Assembly: GCF_000521215.1 (NCBI RefSeq)
Contig: NZ_KI928948.1
Coordinates: 14,333-78,332 of the forward strand
Direction of reading: 5' to 3'
DNA from: Labrenzia sp. DG1229
GTDB taxonomy: Bacteria > Pseudomonadota > Alphaproteobacteria > Rhizobiales > Stappiaceae
DNA length: 64,000 nt
Shown here: in pieces, positions 8,509-17,766 of the stretch
Layout of the letters: every line of letters begins with the position of its first letter
Numbering within the stretch: the first letter of the stretch is position 1
Notes under the pieces: generated by a model
What the model was told of the DNA's origin: nothing
What the model saw: the letters and a program-made list of their open reading frames with translations, nothing else
The model's database searches: none
Made by a program: the position numbers and the translations under genes

Positions 8509-9577
8509 GGCATCCACCATACCGGTGCATAACCTGCGCGATTTCGTTTCGGCGGCGCTGCAGTCGAAGGGCGTCCCCCATGATGATGCCGTCAAAGTCG
8601 CCACGCTCATGGTCGAGGCAGACATATATGGTTATCGTACGCACGGAGTATTTCGCCTGCGGCAGTATCTGGCGCGGTTGGACGGCGGCGGCTGCAACCC
8701 GACCCCGTCGGTGACCGTGGCACATGAAACAATTGCCACGGGCGTGATCGACGGGGACGACGGGCTTGGCCATCTTGCAATGTCCGCGGCGCTTGATCTG
8801 GCCATCGAAAAGGCGCGAACCGCCGGCATCGGCTGGATCGGTGTTCGCCGCGGCAATCATGCCGGACCCTTGGCGCTTTATGTGCGCCCCCAGGCAGAGG
8901 CTGGTCTGCTTGGCATGGCGGCGGCAGTAGGAAGCGCGAACCACGTTCCTCCATACGGAGGAACCGACCTACTTCTTGGTACCAACCCAATTGCATTCTC
9001 GGCGCCTGCCGCCAGTGCCGATCCATTCGTATTCGACATGGCCACCACTGTTGCAGCGATGGGAAAGATCAAGACGCTTCTGCAACAGGGCAAGGAGATG
9101 CCGGAAGGTTGGATGGTTGGACGGGACGGCAAACCGCTCACGGATCCAGCCCGGAAATCAGAGGGCTTTCTCCTGCCGATCGGCGGCCCAAAGGGGTTCG
9201 GTTTGTCGGTTGCAATAGGGCTTATGGCCGGTGTGCTCAATGGGGCTGCCTTCGGATCAGACGTCGTCGACTTTACCAATGACACGACCTCTTCCACCAA
9301 TACCGGGCTATTTGTCGTGGCACTTGATCCCGCAGCCTTTGGAATAGGGGACGATTTCGCGAGCACCGCCAGTCGGGTCTTTGAAGAGATGCGCATCTCA
9401 GACCCGCTTCCGGGTCATGATCCTGTCCGCTTGCCAGGTGACGGCAAGACCGCAGCGGCTGATGCCCGCAGATCCAACGGCCTTGCTCTGAACCCCGCTC
9501 TGCGGCGCGACCTGAATTTACTTGCTGCTGATTGCGGGCTCACAGTTCCGTTTCCGGATGAACACGCAAAAGGCTGA
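8492..9577 (+). CDS. Ldh-family NAD(P)-dependent 2-hydroxyacid dehydrogenase
   Basis: The 361-residue protein belongs to the malate/L-lactate dehydrogenase family unrelated to Rossmann LDHs (YlbC, ComC and L-sulfolactate dehydrogenase relatives). Visible marks are the early substrate segment YGYRTHGVFRLRQYL, the family motif VRRGNHAGPL, the dinucleotide region GTNPIAFSAP and GPKGFGLSVAI. It interconverts a 2-hydroxy acid and a 2-oxo acid. The GTG start lies inside the permease gene, giving a 17-base overlap. It closes the operon before a strong terminator. Confidence 0.83.
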   Translation: MHTITEASTIPVHNLRDFVSAALQSKGVPHDDAVKVATLMVEADIYGYRTHGVFRLRQYLARLDGGGCNPTPSVTVAHETIATGVIDGDDGLGHLAMSAALDLAIEKARTAGIGWIGVRRGNHAGPLALYVRPQAEAGLLGMAAAVGSANHVPPYGGTDLLLGTNPIAFSAPAASADPFVFDMATTVAAMGKIKTLLQQGKEMPEGWMVGRDGKPLTDPARKSEGFLLPIGGPKGFGLSVAIGLMAGVLNGAAFGSDVVDFTNDTTSSTNTGLFVVALDPAAFGIGDDFASTASRVFEEMRISDPLPGHDPVRLPGDGKTAAADARRSNGLALNPALRRDLNLLAADCGLTVPFPDEHAKG

Positions 9578-9648
9578 GATTGCGTTTGCCTGGGCCCCTT
9601 CCGCGTGAGAAGCGATGTCGGCGGTGTCATTCTGACAGCACCAAGTCA

Positions 9649-9674
9649 AAGGCACACTGAGAACAGTGTGCCTT
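9649..9674. terminator. Bidirectional hairpin terminator
   Basis: AAGGCACACTG and CAGTGTGCCTT form a perfect 11-bp stem with an AGAA loop between the convergent dehydrogenase (ending 9577) and GntR (ending 9673) genes. The stem ends in A/T pairs that can serve in both directions. Confidence 0.7.
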
Positions 9675-10362
9675 AATCGGCTTCATCGTCGGGTGAGTTC
9701 TGCAACCAGCGCAGCACCGAACTTTGCTTGTTTTTCATGTGAATAATCAAGATTGACGCCAGCTTCTTACCATCGCGCGCTTCCAGCGTTCGAATTATTT
9801 CATTGTGTTCGTCCACGGCTTCGCTCCAGCGCTCATCAGACATGTTGGCCGCATATCGTGCGCGCAGCATACGGGCTGACAATGCCATACTGGAGTTGGC
9901 CAGGGTCTCGTTTCTTGCCGCAGAAAGTATGCCTAGATGGATATCTTGGTTAAGCTTGAAATACGTGGCCAAGTCCCTGTTGCGATAGCTTTGTATCATT
10001 GCGTCGTGAAGCGAGCGGATCTTGGTGATCTCCTCGTTAGTGATCTTTTCGCAGGCCAGCTCCCCCGACAGGCCCTCAAGAACGGCGAGTACCGGAAAGA
10101 CCTCTTCGACCTCTTCTATAGTGATCGCAGTGACCCATGCTCCGCGATTTGGTTCCAATCGGACCAGACCCTCTGCGGCCAAAACCTTCAATGCTTCGCG
10201 CAATGGAGTCCGTGATACACTGAATTGTTCGCAAAGGGCCTTTTCGGGAACTTTTTTGTCCGGGGCTATTTGGCCTTCAATGATCAAGGGACGCAGACGC
10301 TCCACCAATTCAAGGTGAAGTGATCTTCGTTCGATTATCATGTTTGCGGATACATCAGTCAT
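9673..10362 (-). CDS. GntR-family regulator with FCD domain
   Basis: The 229-residue protein has a winged helix in residues about 10-75 (KVPEKALCEQFSVSRTPLREALKVLAAEGLV) and an FCD domain with the LNQDIHLGILSAARNETL and VDEHNEIIRTLEARD metal-site segments. It overlaps the upstream oxidase gene by eight bases, so it is the last gene of that operon. It probably represses the oxidase and the divergent aminotransferase/TRAP operon through the palindrome at 13292-13304. A later ATG at 10341 is a possible alternative start. Confidence 0.85.
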   Translation of the reverse strand: MTDVSANMIIERRSLHLELVERLRPLIIEGQIAPDKKVPEKALCEQFSVSRTPLREALKVLAAEGLVRLEPNRGAWVTAITIEEVEEVFPVLAVLEGLSGELACEKITNEEITKIRSLHDAMIQSYRNRDLATYFKLNQDIHLGILSAARNETLANSSMALSARMLRARYAANMSDERWSEAVDEHNEIIRTLEARDGKKLASILIIHMKNKQSSVLRWLQNSPDDEAD

Positions 10363-13264
10363 TTTGCAGCGTGTACACTCGTTTCAGTGCCAAGTCGAGA
10401 AGTTGGGCTATGTGCATCGGATTGCAATCGGTGTTTTCTGCGATTTGGTGGCGACAAGACGTGCCATCGGCCACGATAATTGCGTCACTTGATACGGCGC
10501 GCGCAGCGGGAAGAACGTCCAGTTCGGCCATCTTTATCGACGTGTCATATGTGTCCACACCGTAGCCGAATGCGCCTGCCATGCCGCAGCAGCTGCTTTC
10601 TATCTTGGTAACATTAGTGTCCGGCAAGAGTGCCAGCGTTCGTTCGATTGCCGGCATAATCCCCATTGCCTTTTGGTGGCAGTGCCCATGCAATGTGATC
10701 TCGGGCGCCGGAGATTGAAGGCGCGAAATGAACTGCGAATTGTCCCTCTGAACGGCAATGAACTCCTCGAACATCAGCGCTAATTTGGCGATCTTTGCGC
10801 TATCTTCTCCGGGTAACAGCACAGGTAACTCGTCGCGAAGCGTTAACAGGCAGCTTGGTTCCAAGCCGATGATGGGAACGCCAACTTCTGCATAAGGCAT
10901 AAGAGCATCGACAAGCCGTTTGGCCTCTTGCCGCGCTTGATCAACCAATCCGACCGACAGAAACGTACGGCCACAACACAATGGACGGCTATTGTCGGTA
11001 GGTTTTACCACATCAACCGAACTGCCTGTAGCGTTCAAAACTCTGACTGCTGCGCGCAGGTTTTCAGGTTCGAAATAGCGGTTGAAACTGTCAACAAACA
11101 AAACGGCGTCCGGTGTGGAGGTCGCGCTGACTTCGGTGTCCTTGAACGGTTTGGCGACCCATTTGGGCAAGGGGCGTTTTGCTGTGAAACCCGTCAATCG
11201 TTCTGTTGCTTTGGCTAAACCAGGCACCTTGTCTCGCAGGTTCAGCAGAAAAGGCAATTTCGCCGCCCAGGGCGCGTATCGCGGCAGATAGCCAACAAGC
11301 CGATCATGTATACTCAGGCCATGCTTCTTGGCGCGCGCAGAAAGCACCTCAATCTTCATCCGTGCCATATCCACGCCTGTCGGGCACTCGCGCTTGCAGC
11401 CCTTGCAGGACACACAGAGCTTCATCGCACCTGCCATCTCTTCCGACACCAGTGCGTCGGGCCCAAGCTGTCCGGAAATCGCAAGACGGAGGGTATTGGC
11501 GCGGCCGCGGGTCAGGTCCTTTTCTTTGCGCGTCACCCGAAATGAGGGACACATGACGCCACCCTTCAGTTTACGGCAGGCTCCATTGTTGTTGCACATT
11601 TCAACCGCACCCTGAAATCCGCCATCTTTTCCCGACCACTCGGACCAATCCAGTTCAGTTTTCAGGTGTGAGGTCTGATATTCCGGTCCATAGCGAAAAA
11701 GGCTACGGTCATCCATCTTTGGCGCATTGACGATTTTGCCAGGATTAAACACGCCGGTCGGATCGAAACGATCTTTCACCTCCTCAAAGGCCGAAACCAT
11801 CCGGGAGCCAAACATCTTTTCATGAAATTCCGAGCGGACGATGCCGTCCCCATGCTCACCTGAATGCGAACCCTTGTAGCGGGCGACTAGATCAAAACAT
11901 TCTTCGGCAATCGCGCGCATTGTTGCGACGTCATTGTCCAGCTTCAGGTTCAACACCGGGCGCACGTGCAGACACCCGACCGACGCATGGGCGTACCATG
12001 TGCCTGTGGTGCCATGGCGTTCAAAAACCTCCGTGAGCCCAGCCGTGTAGGCGGCAAGGTCAGGCAGTTCGACCGCACAATCCTCTACAAACGATACGGG
12101 CTTCCCGGCGGTCTTCATAGACATCATTATGTTGAGGCCAGATTTGCGCAATTCAGCGATTTGTCCCTGTAAGCCCGTATCCGTCACCGCGGTGACACCG
12201 CCCCAAGCCTTGCCGGTCCCGGTCCAGGAAAACCCGAGGTCACCCATTATCTGGTCGAGGTCTTTTAACTTTTGCACCCCGTTGGCTCGCGTGAATTCCA
12301 CCAGCAGCAAAGCCTCAGGCGCGCCGGTCACAAAACTTTCGATTGTCTTGGCAAAAAGCGGTATGTCCCGGGCAAGCGCGATCATCGTATGATCGACCAA
12401 CTCAACGCCCTCGGGATCAAGCGTCACCAGATGTTGTGCGGCATCCATTGCCTGATGGAAGGTCGGGAAGTGACACACGCCCAAGGCTTTGCCGTCCTGA
12501 AGCGGGGAGAGTTTCAGCTCGATCGCGGTGGTGTAGGCAAGTGTGCCTTCCGAGCCAACAAGAAGATGAGCGAGGTTCTGGGCGCCCAGTCCAGAAGTCA
12601 GTGCGTCGATGTTGTAGCCACCCACGCGGCGCATGACATTGGGGAACCGGGCAGCGATTTCAGCCGATTCCCTTTGGCCAATCGCAGCAAGATCATGGCA
12701 AAGCGCGTTGTAGGCCGCATTTTGATCGGCAAGGCCCACTCCAAACCGGTGTTTGCTGCCATCGGCCAAAATCGCGTCGATCGACCGGACATTGTCCCGC
12801 ATCATACCATACCGGATGGATTTCCCACCGCAGGAGTTGTTCCCCGTCATCCCGCCAATGGTCGCGCGCGACGCGGTAGAGACATCGACCGGGAACCAAA
12901 GCCCATGCGGTTTGAGCACCCGGTTCAATTCATCGAGCACAATGCCCGGGCGCACAACACAGCGTTTGTTGGCAACGTCAAGTTCGAGAATTTCGTTGAA
13001 ATACTGAGTATTGTCCAAAACCAGCGCTTCGTTGATGGTCTGGCCACACTGTGATGTACCGCCGCCGCGGGGAAGGATCGGCACGCCTTGATCACGCGCG
13101 CAGTCAATCGCCGCAAATATGTCGTCTTCTGACTTCGGCGCCAGCACGCCAACCGGCATCATCTGATAAATCGATGCGTCCGTTGCGTAGCGACCGCGCG
13201 AAAACGGATCGAACATCAGATCGCCCGACACTCTTTTTGAAAGCTCACGCGCAATATCGCTCAA
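10355..13264 (-). CDS. FAD-linked oxidase/4Fe-4S fusion (GlcD-GlcF type, D-2-hydroxyacid dehydrogenase)
   Basis: This 969-residue protein joins three parts. First is a FAD_binding_4 domain (about 40-240; ILPRGGGTSQCGQTINEAL, with GGMTGNNSCGGKSIRYGMM). Second is a FAD-oxidase C domain (about 270-520). Third is an iron-sulfur part with CVSCKGCKRECPTGVD followed by CCG-type motifs (LCCGRTF, HGHCHQKA, SSCCGMAGAFG). The arrangement is that of Ydi/Dld2-like D-lactate, glycolate or 2-hydroxyglutarate dehydrogenases feeding electrons to the respiratory chain. It heads an operon with the GntR gene and is divergent from the aminotransferase, suggesting oxidation of a 2-hydroxy acid to the keto partner of that enzyme. 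Confidence 0.87.
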   Translation of the reverse strand: MSDIARELSKRVSGDLMFDPFSRGRYATDASIYQMMPVGVLAPKSEDDIFAAIDCARDQGVPILPRGGGTSQCGQTINEALVLDNTQYFNEILELDVANKRCVVRPGIVLDELNRVLKPHGLWFPVDVSTASRATIGGMTGNNSCGGKSIRYGMMRDNVRSIDAILADGSKHRFGVGLADQNAAYNALCHDLAAIGQRESAEIAARFPNVMRRVGGYNIDALTSGLGAQNLAHLLVGSEGTLAYTTAIELKLSPLQDGKALGVCHFPTFHQAMDAAQHLVTLDPEGVELVDHTMIALARDIPLFAKTIESFVTGAPEALLLVEFTRANGVQKLKDLDQIMGDLGFSWTGTGKAWGGVTAVTDTGLQGQIAELRKSGLNIMMSMKTAGKPVSFVEDCAVELPDLAAYTAGLTEVFERHGTTGTWYAHASVGCLHVRPVLNLKLDNDVATMRAIAEECFDLVARYKGSHSGEHGDGIVRSEFHEKMFGSRMVSAFEEVKDRFDPTGVFNPGKIVNAPKMDDRSLFRYGPEYQTSHLKTELDWSEWSGKDGGFQGAVEMCNNNGACRKLKGGVMCPSFRVTRKEKDLTRGRANTLRLAISGQLGPDALVSEEMAGAMKLCVSCKGCKRECPTGVDMARMKIEVLSARAKKHGLSIHDRLVGYLPRYAPWAAKLPFLLNLRDKVPGLAKATERLTGFTAKRPLPKWVAKPFKDTEVSATSTPDAVLFVDSFNRYFEPENLRAAVRVLNATGSSVDVVKPTDNSRPLCCGRTFLSVGLVDQARQEAKRLVDALMPYAEVGVPIIGLEPSCLLTLRDELPVLLPGEDSAKIAKLALMFEEFIAVQRDNSQFISRLQSPAPEITLHGHCHQKAMGIMPAIERTLALLPDTNVTKIESSCCGMAGAFGYGVDTYDTSIKMAELDVLPAARAVSSDAIIVADGTSCRHQIAENTDCNPMHIAQLLDLALKRVYTLQND

Positions 13265-13291
13265 CGGTGGGGTCCTCGATCTGTAAATTCT

Positions 13292-13304
13292 ATAATTGAA
13301 TTAT
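13292..13304. promoter_or_regulatory. AT-rich palindrome in divergent promoter
   Basis: ATAATT-G-AATTAT is a perfect 6+1+6 palindrome. It sits in the AT-rich 119-base gap between the oxidase (minus) and aminotransferase (plus) genes. It is a reasonable operator for the GntR protein encoded at the end of the oxidase operon. No direct evidence links the two. Confidence 0.35.
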
Positions 13305-13383
13305 GAATTAAAAATTGTATATTCACAACTTCAATGTCATTCTGTGATGCAAGTTGAAACGCAGGTCCCACAAGGTTCGATTT

Positions 13384-14547
13384 ATGAGACAAGCTGGTCG
13401 TCATTTTCTGCAAATTCCCGGCCCCAGTTCGGTCCCGGATCGCATATTGCGTGCGATCTCTGGTCAGGTGATTGACCACAGGGGGCCAGCGTTCGGCAAA
13501 GTCGGCGCACAGGCCCTGGAAGGGATCAAAACCATCTTCAAGACCCAACAGGATGTCGTGATCTATCCTTCGTCAGGTACCGGCGGATGGGAGGCCGCGC
13601 TTGTCAATGTGTTGTCGCCGGGCGACCGGGTGCTGATGTTTGAAACCGGACATTTTGCGACGTTATGGAAAAAGATTGCCGAGAAACTGGGCTTGAAGCC
13701 CGAGTTCATTGAAGGCGACTGGCGCAGCGGTGCCGATCCGGACCAGATCGAGGCATACCTTGCTGAAGACAAAAACCATGAGATCAAAGCAGTCTGCGTT
13801 GTTCACAACGAGACATCGACGGGATCCGTCTCTCCGATCGCTGCTGTCCGAAAGGCCATTGACAACGCCGGACACCCCGCGTTGTTCATGGTCGACACAA
13901 TCTCGGGTCTCGCGTCGCTAGACTATCAGCACGACGAATGGGGCGTTGATGTCACCGTATCCGGATCGCAAAAGGGACTCATGTTGCCGCCGGGCCTTTC
14001 GTTCAACGCGATAAGTGCCAAGGCCATGGCGGCGAACGCTTCGGCCACGTTACAGCGATCATATTGGGATTGGGCGGATATGGTTGGCCCAAACAAAACT
14101 GGATATTTCCCGTATACGCCCGCCACAAACCTTCTGTACGGACTGAATATCGCCATTGAAATGTTGCACGAAGAAGGGCTGGAAAATGTCTTTGCCCGAC
14201 ACGCGCGTCACGGGGTGGCTGCACGAACTGCTGTTCGCTCCTGGGGCTTGGAAGTTCTTTGCAACAAGCAGGGGCAGGAAAGTGGCGTGCTGACAGCTGT
14301 TAAGGTCCCGGAAGGCTATAGCGCGGACGGGTTCCGAGCAACGACTTTGGAACATTACGATATTTCTTTGGGTAACGGCCTGTCGAAGGTTGCCGATAAA
14401 ATATTTCGAATTGGCCATCTTGGTGATTTCAACGATCTCATGTTGGTCGCAACACTGGCAGGCGTTGAAATGGGTCTGACAAAGGCCAAAGTTCCCCACA
14501 ACGCTGGGGGAGTCGGAGCTGCGATGGCGTTGCTGGAGAGTACGTAG
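13384..14547 (+). CDS. Class V aminotransferase (serine/aspartate-glyoxylate type)
   Basis: The 387-residue PLP enzyme starts LQIPGPSSVPDRI and contains the cofactor-site residues in SSGTGGWEAAL, VVHNETSTG, FMVDTISGLAS and the Schiff-base lysine in SGSQKGLMLPPGL. The pattern is that of serine-glyoxylate and BhcA (aspartate-glyoxylate) aminotransferases, which make glycine from glyoxylate. The frame is open to a TTG at 13354, but the ATG at 13384 begins at the family's normal N-terminus and has AAGG upstream. It leads an operon with a TRAP importer, so the imported substrate may be an amino or hydroxy acid. Confidence 0.85.
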   Translation: MRQAGRHFLQIPGPSSVPDRILRAISGQVIDHRGPAFGKVGAQALEGIKTIFKTQQDVVIYPSSGTGGWEAALVNVLSPGDRVLMFETGHFATLWKKIAEKLGLKPEFIEGDWRSGADPDQIEAYLAEDKNHEIKAVCVVHNETSTGSVSPIAAVRKAIDNAGHPALFMVDTISGLASLDYQHDEWGVDVTVSGSQKGLMLPPGLSFNAISAKAMAANASATLQRSYWDWADMVGPNKTGYFPYTPATNLLYGLNIAIEMLHEEGLENVFARHARHGVAARTAVRSWGLEVLCNKQGQESGVLTAVKVPEGYSADGFRATTLEHYDISLGNGLSKVADKIFRIGHLGDFNDLMLVATLAGVEMGLTKAKVPHNAGGVGAAMALLEST

Positions 14548-14597
14548 ATCGCGGCAGAGTGACGAAAACAGTCACATTTCCTAGGGAGGAATCACTC

Positions 14598-15578
14598 ATG
14601 ACCATCAAGGCAATTCTTGTTGCGGCATCCGCTGCAATTGGCGGAGCAAGCAGTGCGTTTGCTGCCGACATCACGCTAAAGTTTGGCCATGTCGGCAACC
14701 CAGGCTCGCTGTTTGAAGCAAGCGTCGACAATTTCGCAGAATGTGTGAATTCGTCGATGGGCGGTAAAGTCGAGGTGCAGACCTTCGGCTCTTCGCAGTT
14801 GGGCAAGGACAAGGAGCTTTTGCAAAAGCTCAAGCTGGGTCAGGTCGACTTCGCGCTTCCGTCATCCGTTATGTCTTCGGTCGATGATACGTTCGGCATT
14901 TTCGAGATGCCTTACATCATACGTGACCGCGACCACATGCGCCGTGTCCAAGACGCAATGATGGACAAGTTTCAGGCAGCTGCAAATGGTGGCGGATATC
15001 ACATCGTTGGCCTGGCCGAGAACGGCTTCCGTCACATCACCAACAACACGCGGCCAATCAATGTGCCGAGTGACCTCGAAGGCATCAAACTGCGCACGCC
15101 CAATGGCGTATGGCGTGTAAAGATGTTCACGGAATACGGCGCAAACCCAACGCCAATGGCGTTCTCGGACGTGTTTACCGCGTTGCAAACCGGCGTGATG
15201 GACGGCCAGGAAAACCCCTATGCGCAAATTGCATCCGCAAAGTTCCAGGAAGTCCAGAAATACCTGTCAATTACCGGCCATGTCTACACACCTGCCTATA
15301 TCCTCGCTTCGCAGAAGGGTTTTGCGAAACTGCCGGAGGATGTGCAGGCCGGCCTGACCGCCTGTGCGGCGTCCACGCAGGACTTCACCTACGAAAAAGC
15401 GGCACAGCTCGAAACCGAATTGCTGGACGTGATCAAGACTGCCGGTGTCGAGGTGAATGAGGCGAACAAGGATGCATTCGTCGAGGCATCCGCGCCGATC
15501 TACAAGGCATTCGCCGACGAGGTCGAAGGCGGGCAAGACATGATTGACCAGGTTCTGGGCCTGGCGAACTCGAATTGA
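14598..15578 (+). CDS. TRAP transporter solute-binding protein (DctP family)
   Basis: The protein begins with a signal peptide ending AFAAD and then the DctP domain (ITLKFGHVGNPGSLFEASVDNFAE). It carries the carboxylate-binding arginine region GIKLRTPNGVWR and the helix region MAFSDVFTALQTGVMDGQENPY. The ATG at 14598 has AGGGAGGA upstream and starts a proper signal peptide, whereas the frame is open to 14559. It captures an organic acid in the periplasm for the DctQ and DctM subunits that follow. Confidence 0.9.
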   Translation: MTIKAILVAASAAIGGASSAFAADITLKFGHVGNPGSLFEASVDNFAECVNSSMGGKVEVQTFGSSQLGKDKELLQKLKLGQVDFALPSSVMSSVDDTFGIFEMPYIIRDRDHMRRVQDAMMDKFQAAANGGGYHIVGLAENGFRHITNNTRPINVPSDLEGIKLRTPNGVWRVKMFTEYGANPTPMAFSDVFTALQTGVMDGQENPYAQIASAKFQEVQKYLSITGHVYTPAYILASQKGFAKLPEDVQAGLTACAASTQDFTYEKAAQLETELLDVIKTAGVEVNEANKDAFVEASAPIYKAFADEVEGGQDMIDQVLGLANSN

Positions 15579-15588
15579 CGCTTGTAAC

Positions 15589-15611
15589 GGGCAGCGGGCA
15601 ATCCGCTGCCC
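15589..15611 (+). terminator. Hairpin between dctP and dctQ genes
   Basis: GGGCAGCGG and CCGCTGCCC make a perfect 9-bp stem with a five-base loop, followed by TTTCATTCTT. It sits 10 bases after the DctP stop and about 70 bases before DctQ. This suggests an attenuator that keeps the binding protein more abundant than the membrane subunits. Confidence 0.7.
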
Positions 15612-15680
15612 TTTCATTCTTGTGGCTATATAGATCCGCGAGAGCCTCCCTTTGGCTCCTGCAAGAAGACAAGGCGCGAA

Positions 15681-16247
15681 GTGAACCAGCTCTCAATCTC
15701 ACTCCTACCTCGGATTGTCACGATCCTCGGCAAAGTGCTTGAATGGATCACGATCTCGCTGATGGTGCTTCTGACCATCGTCGTAATTTCGGCGGTGATT
15801 GCGCGTCTCTCGGGCCAGAGTTTTTCGTGGTATGACGAAGTCGCCGCGATCATGCTCGCCTGGATAACCTACTACGGGTCGGCGCTCGCTGCGCTTCACC
15901 GTCGTCACATCGGGTTTGATACGGTGCTTCTGGCGATGCCGGTCAAGGCGCGTCTGGCGGCCCTGCTGGCGGGTGAGGCAATCGTGTTGATCTTCTTTGT
16001 GCTGATGGCGCGAGCCGGGCTTCAGGTTCTCGAAGTTCTCGAAGGCGACACGCTGATCTCACTGACCTGGGTTCCGGTTCAATTCACCCAGTCGATTATC
16101 CCGATTGGCGCGATCCTGTTCATCCTGTGCCAGCTTCTCAGCCTGCCGAACTACTGGAAAGTCACCGCCGCCGGCGTTTCGCTGGAACACGCGGAGATCG
16201 AGGAAGAGGTTGAGGCCGAGATGATCAAGAACAAGGATCGTAACTGA
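15681..16247 (+). CDS. TRAP transporter small membrane subunit (DctQ family)
   Basis: The 188-residue protein has four hydrophobic segments and the DctQ signature around FSWYDEVAAIMLAWITYYGSALA. Translation starts at GTG. Its stop codon overlaps the dctM-type start by one base (TGATG). It pairs with the large permease subunit in the inner membrane. Confidence 0.87.
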   Translation: MNQLSISLLPRIVTILGKVLEWITISLMVLLTIVVISAVIARLSGQSFSWYDEVAAIMLAWITYYGSALAALHRRHIGFDTVLLAMPVKARLAALLAGEAIVLIFFVLMARAGLQVLEVLEGDTLISLTWVPVQFTQSIIPIGAILFILCQLLSLPNYWKVTAAGVSLEHAEIEEEVEAEMIKNKDRN

Positions 16248-17527
16248 TGTTGATGGCTGCGATCTTCTGCGCACTGCTGGCGATGATCTGCATCAATGTG
16301 CCAATTGCAGTTGCACTGGCCATGTGCGGCGTGATCGGGCTCTTGGTGGTCGAGGGTACGGGCAGTTTGGTCACGATTGCCCTGGACATGTATGACGGAT
16401 CCACCAAGTTTTCGTTGATTGCGATTCCGATGTTTGTGCTGGCAGGTGCCATTATGAACGCGGGCGGGATCACGGATCGGCTGATCAATTTTGTGTCCGC
16501 CATCATAGGCTTCATCCGCGGTGGTCTGGCTATGGTCAATATTGGCGTGTCGCTGTTCTTCGCGGAGATCTCGGGATCGGCTGTAGCGGACGTCGCTGCA
16601 ATGGGCTCGATTCTGATCCCGCAGATGAAAAAGCGCGGCTACTCAAAGGAGTTTTCCGCCGCCGTCACGTCGTCCTCTGCCTCCTTGGCGATCATCATCC
16701 CGCCATCGATCCCCATGATCCTTTATGCGGCCTCAGCCAACACCTCAGTCGAGCAATTGTTTGTGGCCGGCGTTGTGCCGGGGCTTCTGGGCGCTGCCGG
16801 GTTGATGGGCGTCGCCTATGCTTTCGCGAAACGTTATGACTATCCGGTGGAAGAGGCATTCAACCTGCCGCGCGTACGCGAGACATTCAAGGACGCACTG
16901 CCCGCTTTTGCGTTGCCTGTGATTATCCTGGGCGGGATATTCGGCGGATTTGTCACCGCAACCGAAGCCGCAGGGTTGGCCGTGCTTGCTGCACTTGTTG
17001 TCTCTGCCTGGTATCGCAACCTGAACTTGGCACATTTGCGCCGAGCGATGCTCGACGGCGGCATACAAACCGCCGTGGTCATGCTTTTGGTTGCCGCATC
17101 GGTTCTTATGGGCGGCTTTTTGACTCGTGCGCAGATCCCTCAACAACTGGCCGAAGGCATTTTGTCTGTCACAGCGCAGCAATGGGCGATTTTGCTGATC
17201 CTGAATTTCTTTTTCCTGATCATCGGGTTCTTCCTGCATTCGGCAGCCGCGATCATTCTGGTTGTACCAATTGTGATCCCACTGATCTCCGCCGCGGGCA
17301 TTGATCCCGTGCATTTTGGTCTTGTCGTCACACTTAACCTGGCAATTGGCCAACAGACACCGCCGGTCGCCTCCGTTCTGATCACGTCCTGCTCCGTGGC
17401 GCGGGCGAATATATGGGCAGTGTCCAAGGTCAATATCTGGTTTGTCGCGGTTCTGCTGGCGGTGCTGATGCTCTGCACTTATGTGCCAACGGTGCCGATG
17501 TTCCTCGTTGAGTACTTCTACCGATGA
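16247..17527 (+). CDS. TRAP transporter large permease subunit (DctM family)
   Basis: The 426-residue protein has the DctM pattern of about twelve hydrophobic segments, with ISGSAVADVAAMGSILIPQMKKRGY and IIIPPSIPMILYAA motifs. It moves the solute with Na+. Its last codons overlap by four bases the start of a truncated CoA-transferase reading frame. Confidence 0.9.
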   Translation: MLMAAIFCALLAMICINVPIAVALAMCGVIGLLVVEGTGSLVTIALDMYDGSTKFSLIAIPMFVLAGAIMNAGGITDRLINFVSAIIGFIRGGLAMVNIGVSLFFAEISGSAVADVAAMGSILIPQMKKRGYSKEFSAAVTSSSASLAIIIPPSIPMILYAASANTSVEQLFVAGVVPGLLGAAGLMGVAYAFAKRYDYPVEEAFNLPRVRETFKDALPAFALPVIILGGIFGGFVTATEAAGLAVLAALVVSAWYRNLNLAHLRRAMLDGGIQTAVVMLLVAASVLMGGFLTRAQIPQQLAEGILSVTAQQWAILLILNFFFLIIGFFLHSAAAIILVVPIVIPLISAAGIDPVHFGLVVTLNLAIGQQTPPVASVLITSCSVARANIWAVSKVNIWFVAVLLAVLMLCTYVPTVPMFLVEYFYR

Positions 17528-17724
17528 CCGAAGAGAAAAATCATACCATTGCAGGCGATGCAAATACCATCGGGCATCCGGTCAGATTTATCACAACACC
17601 TGCCACAGTAGCCAAAGCAGCGCCTGTGCTGGGTCAACATAGCTAAGAGGTGTTGGAGCAGCTTGGCTACGATCAAGAGGTTTTCTCGAGCCAATTGGCA
17701 AGCAGGGCCGCCATTTCGGCGTAG
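17524..17724 (+). pseudogene. CaiB/BaiF CoA-transferase C-terminal remnant
   Basis: From an ATG overlapping the DctM stop, the frame reads GHPVRFITTPATVAKAAPVL then GQHS, a TAA stop at 17644-17646, and continues in frame EVLEQLGYDQEVF to TAG at 17724. This is the usual tail of class III CoA-transferases ('P.R.S.TPA.....APVLGQH..EVL.ELGY'). The roughly 350 N-terminal residues are absent and the tail has a nonsense codon, so this is a deletion remnant. It suggests the ancestral pathway used a CoA thioester of the TRAP substrate. Confidence 0.7.
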
Positions 17725-17766
17725 TCTCCCAAAGAGCCAAAATGTACACGTAGATCGGGGGTCGGA

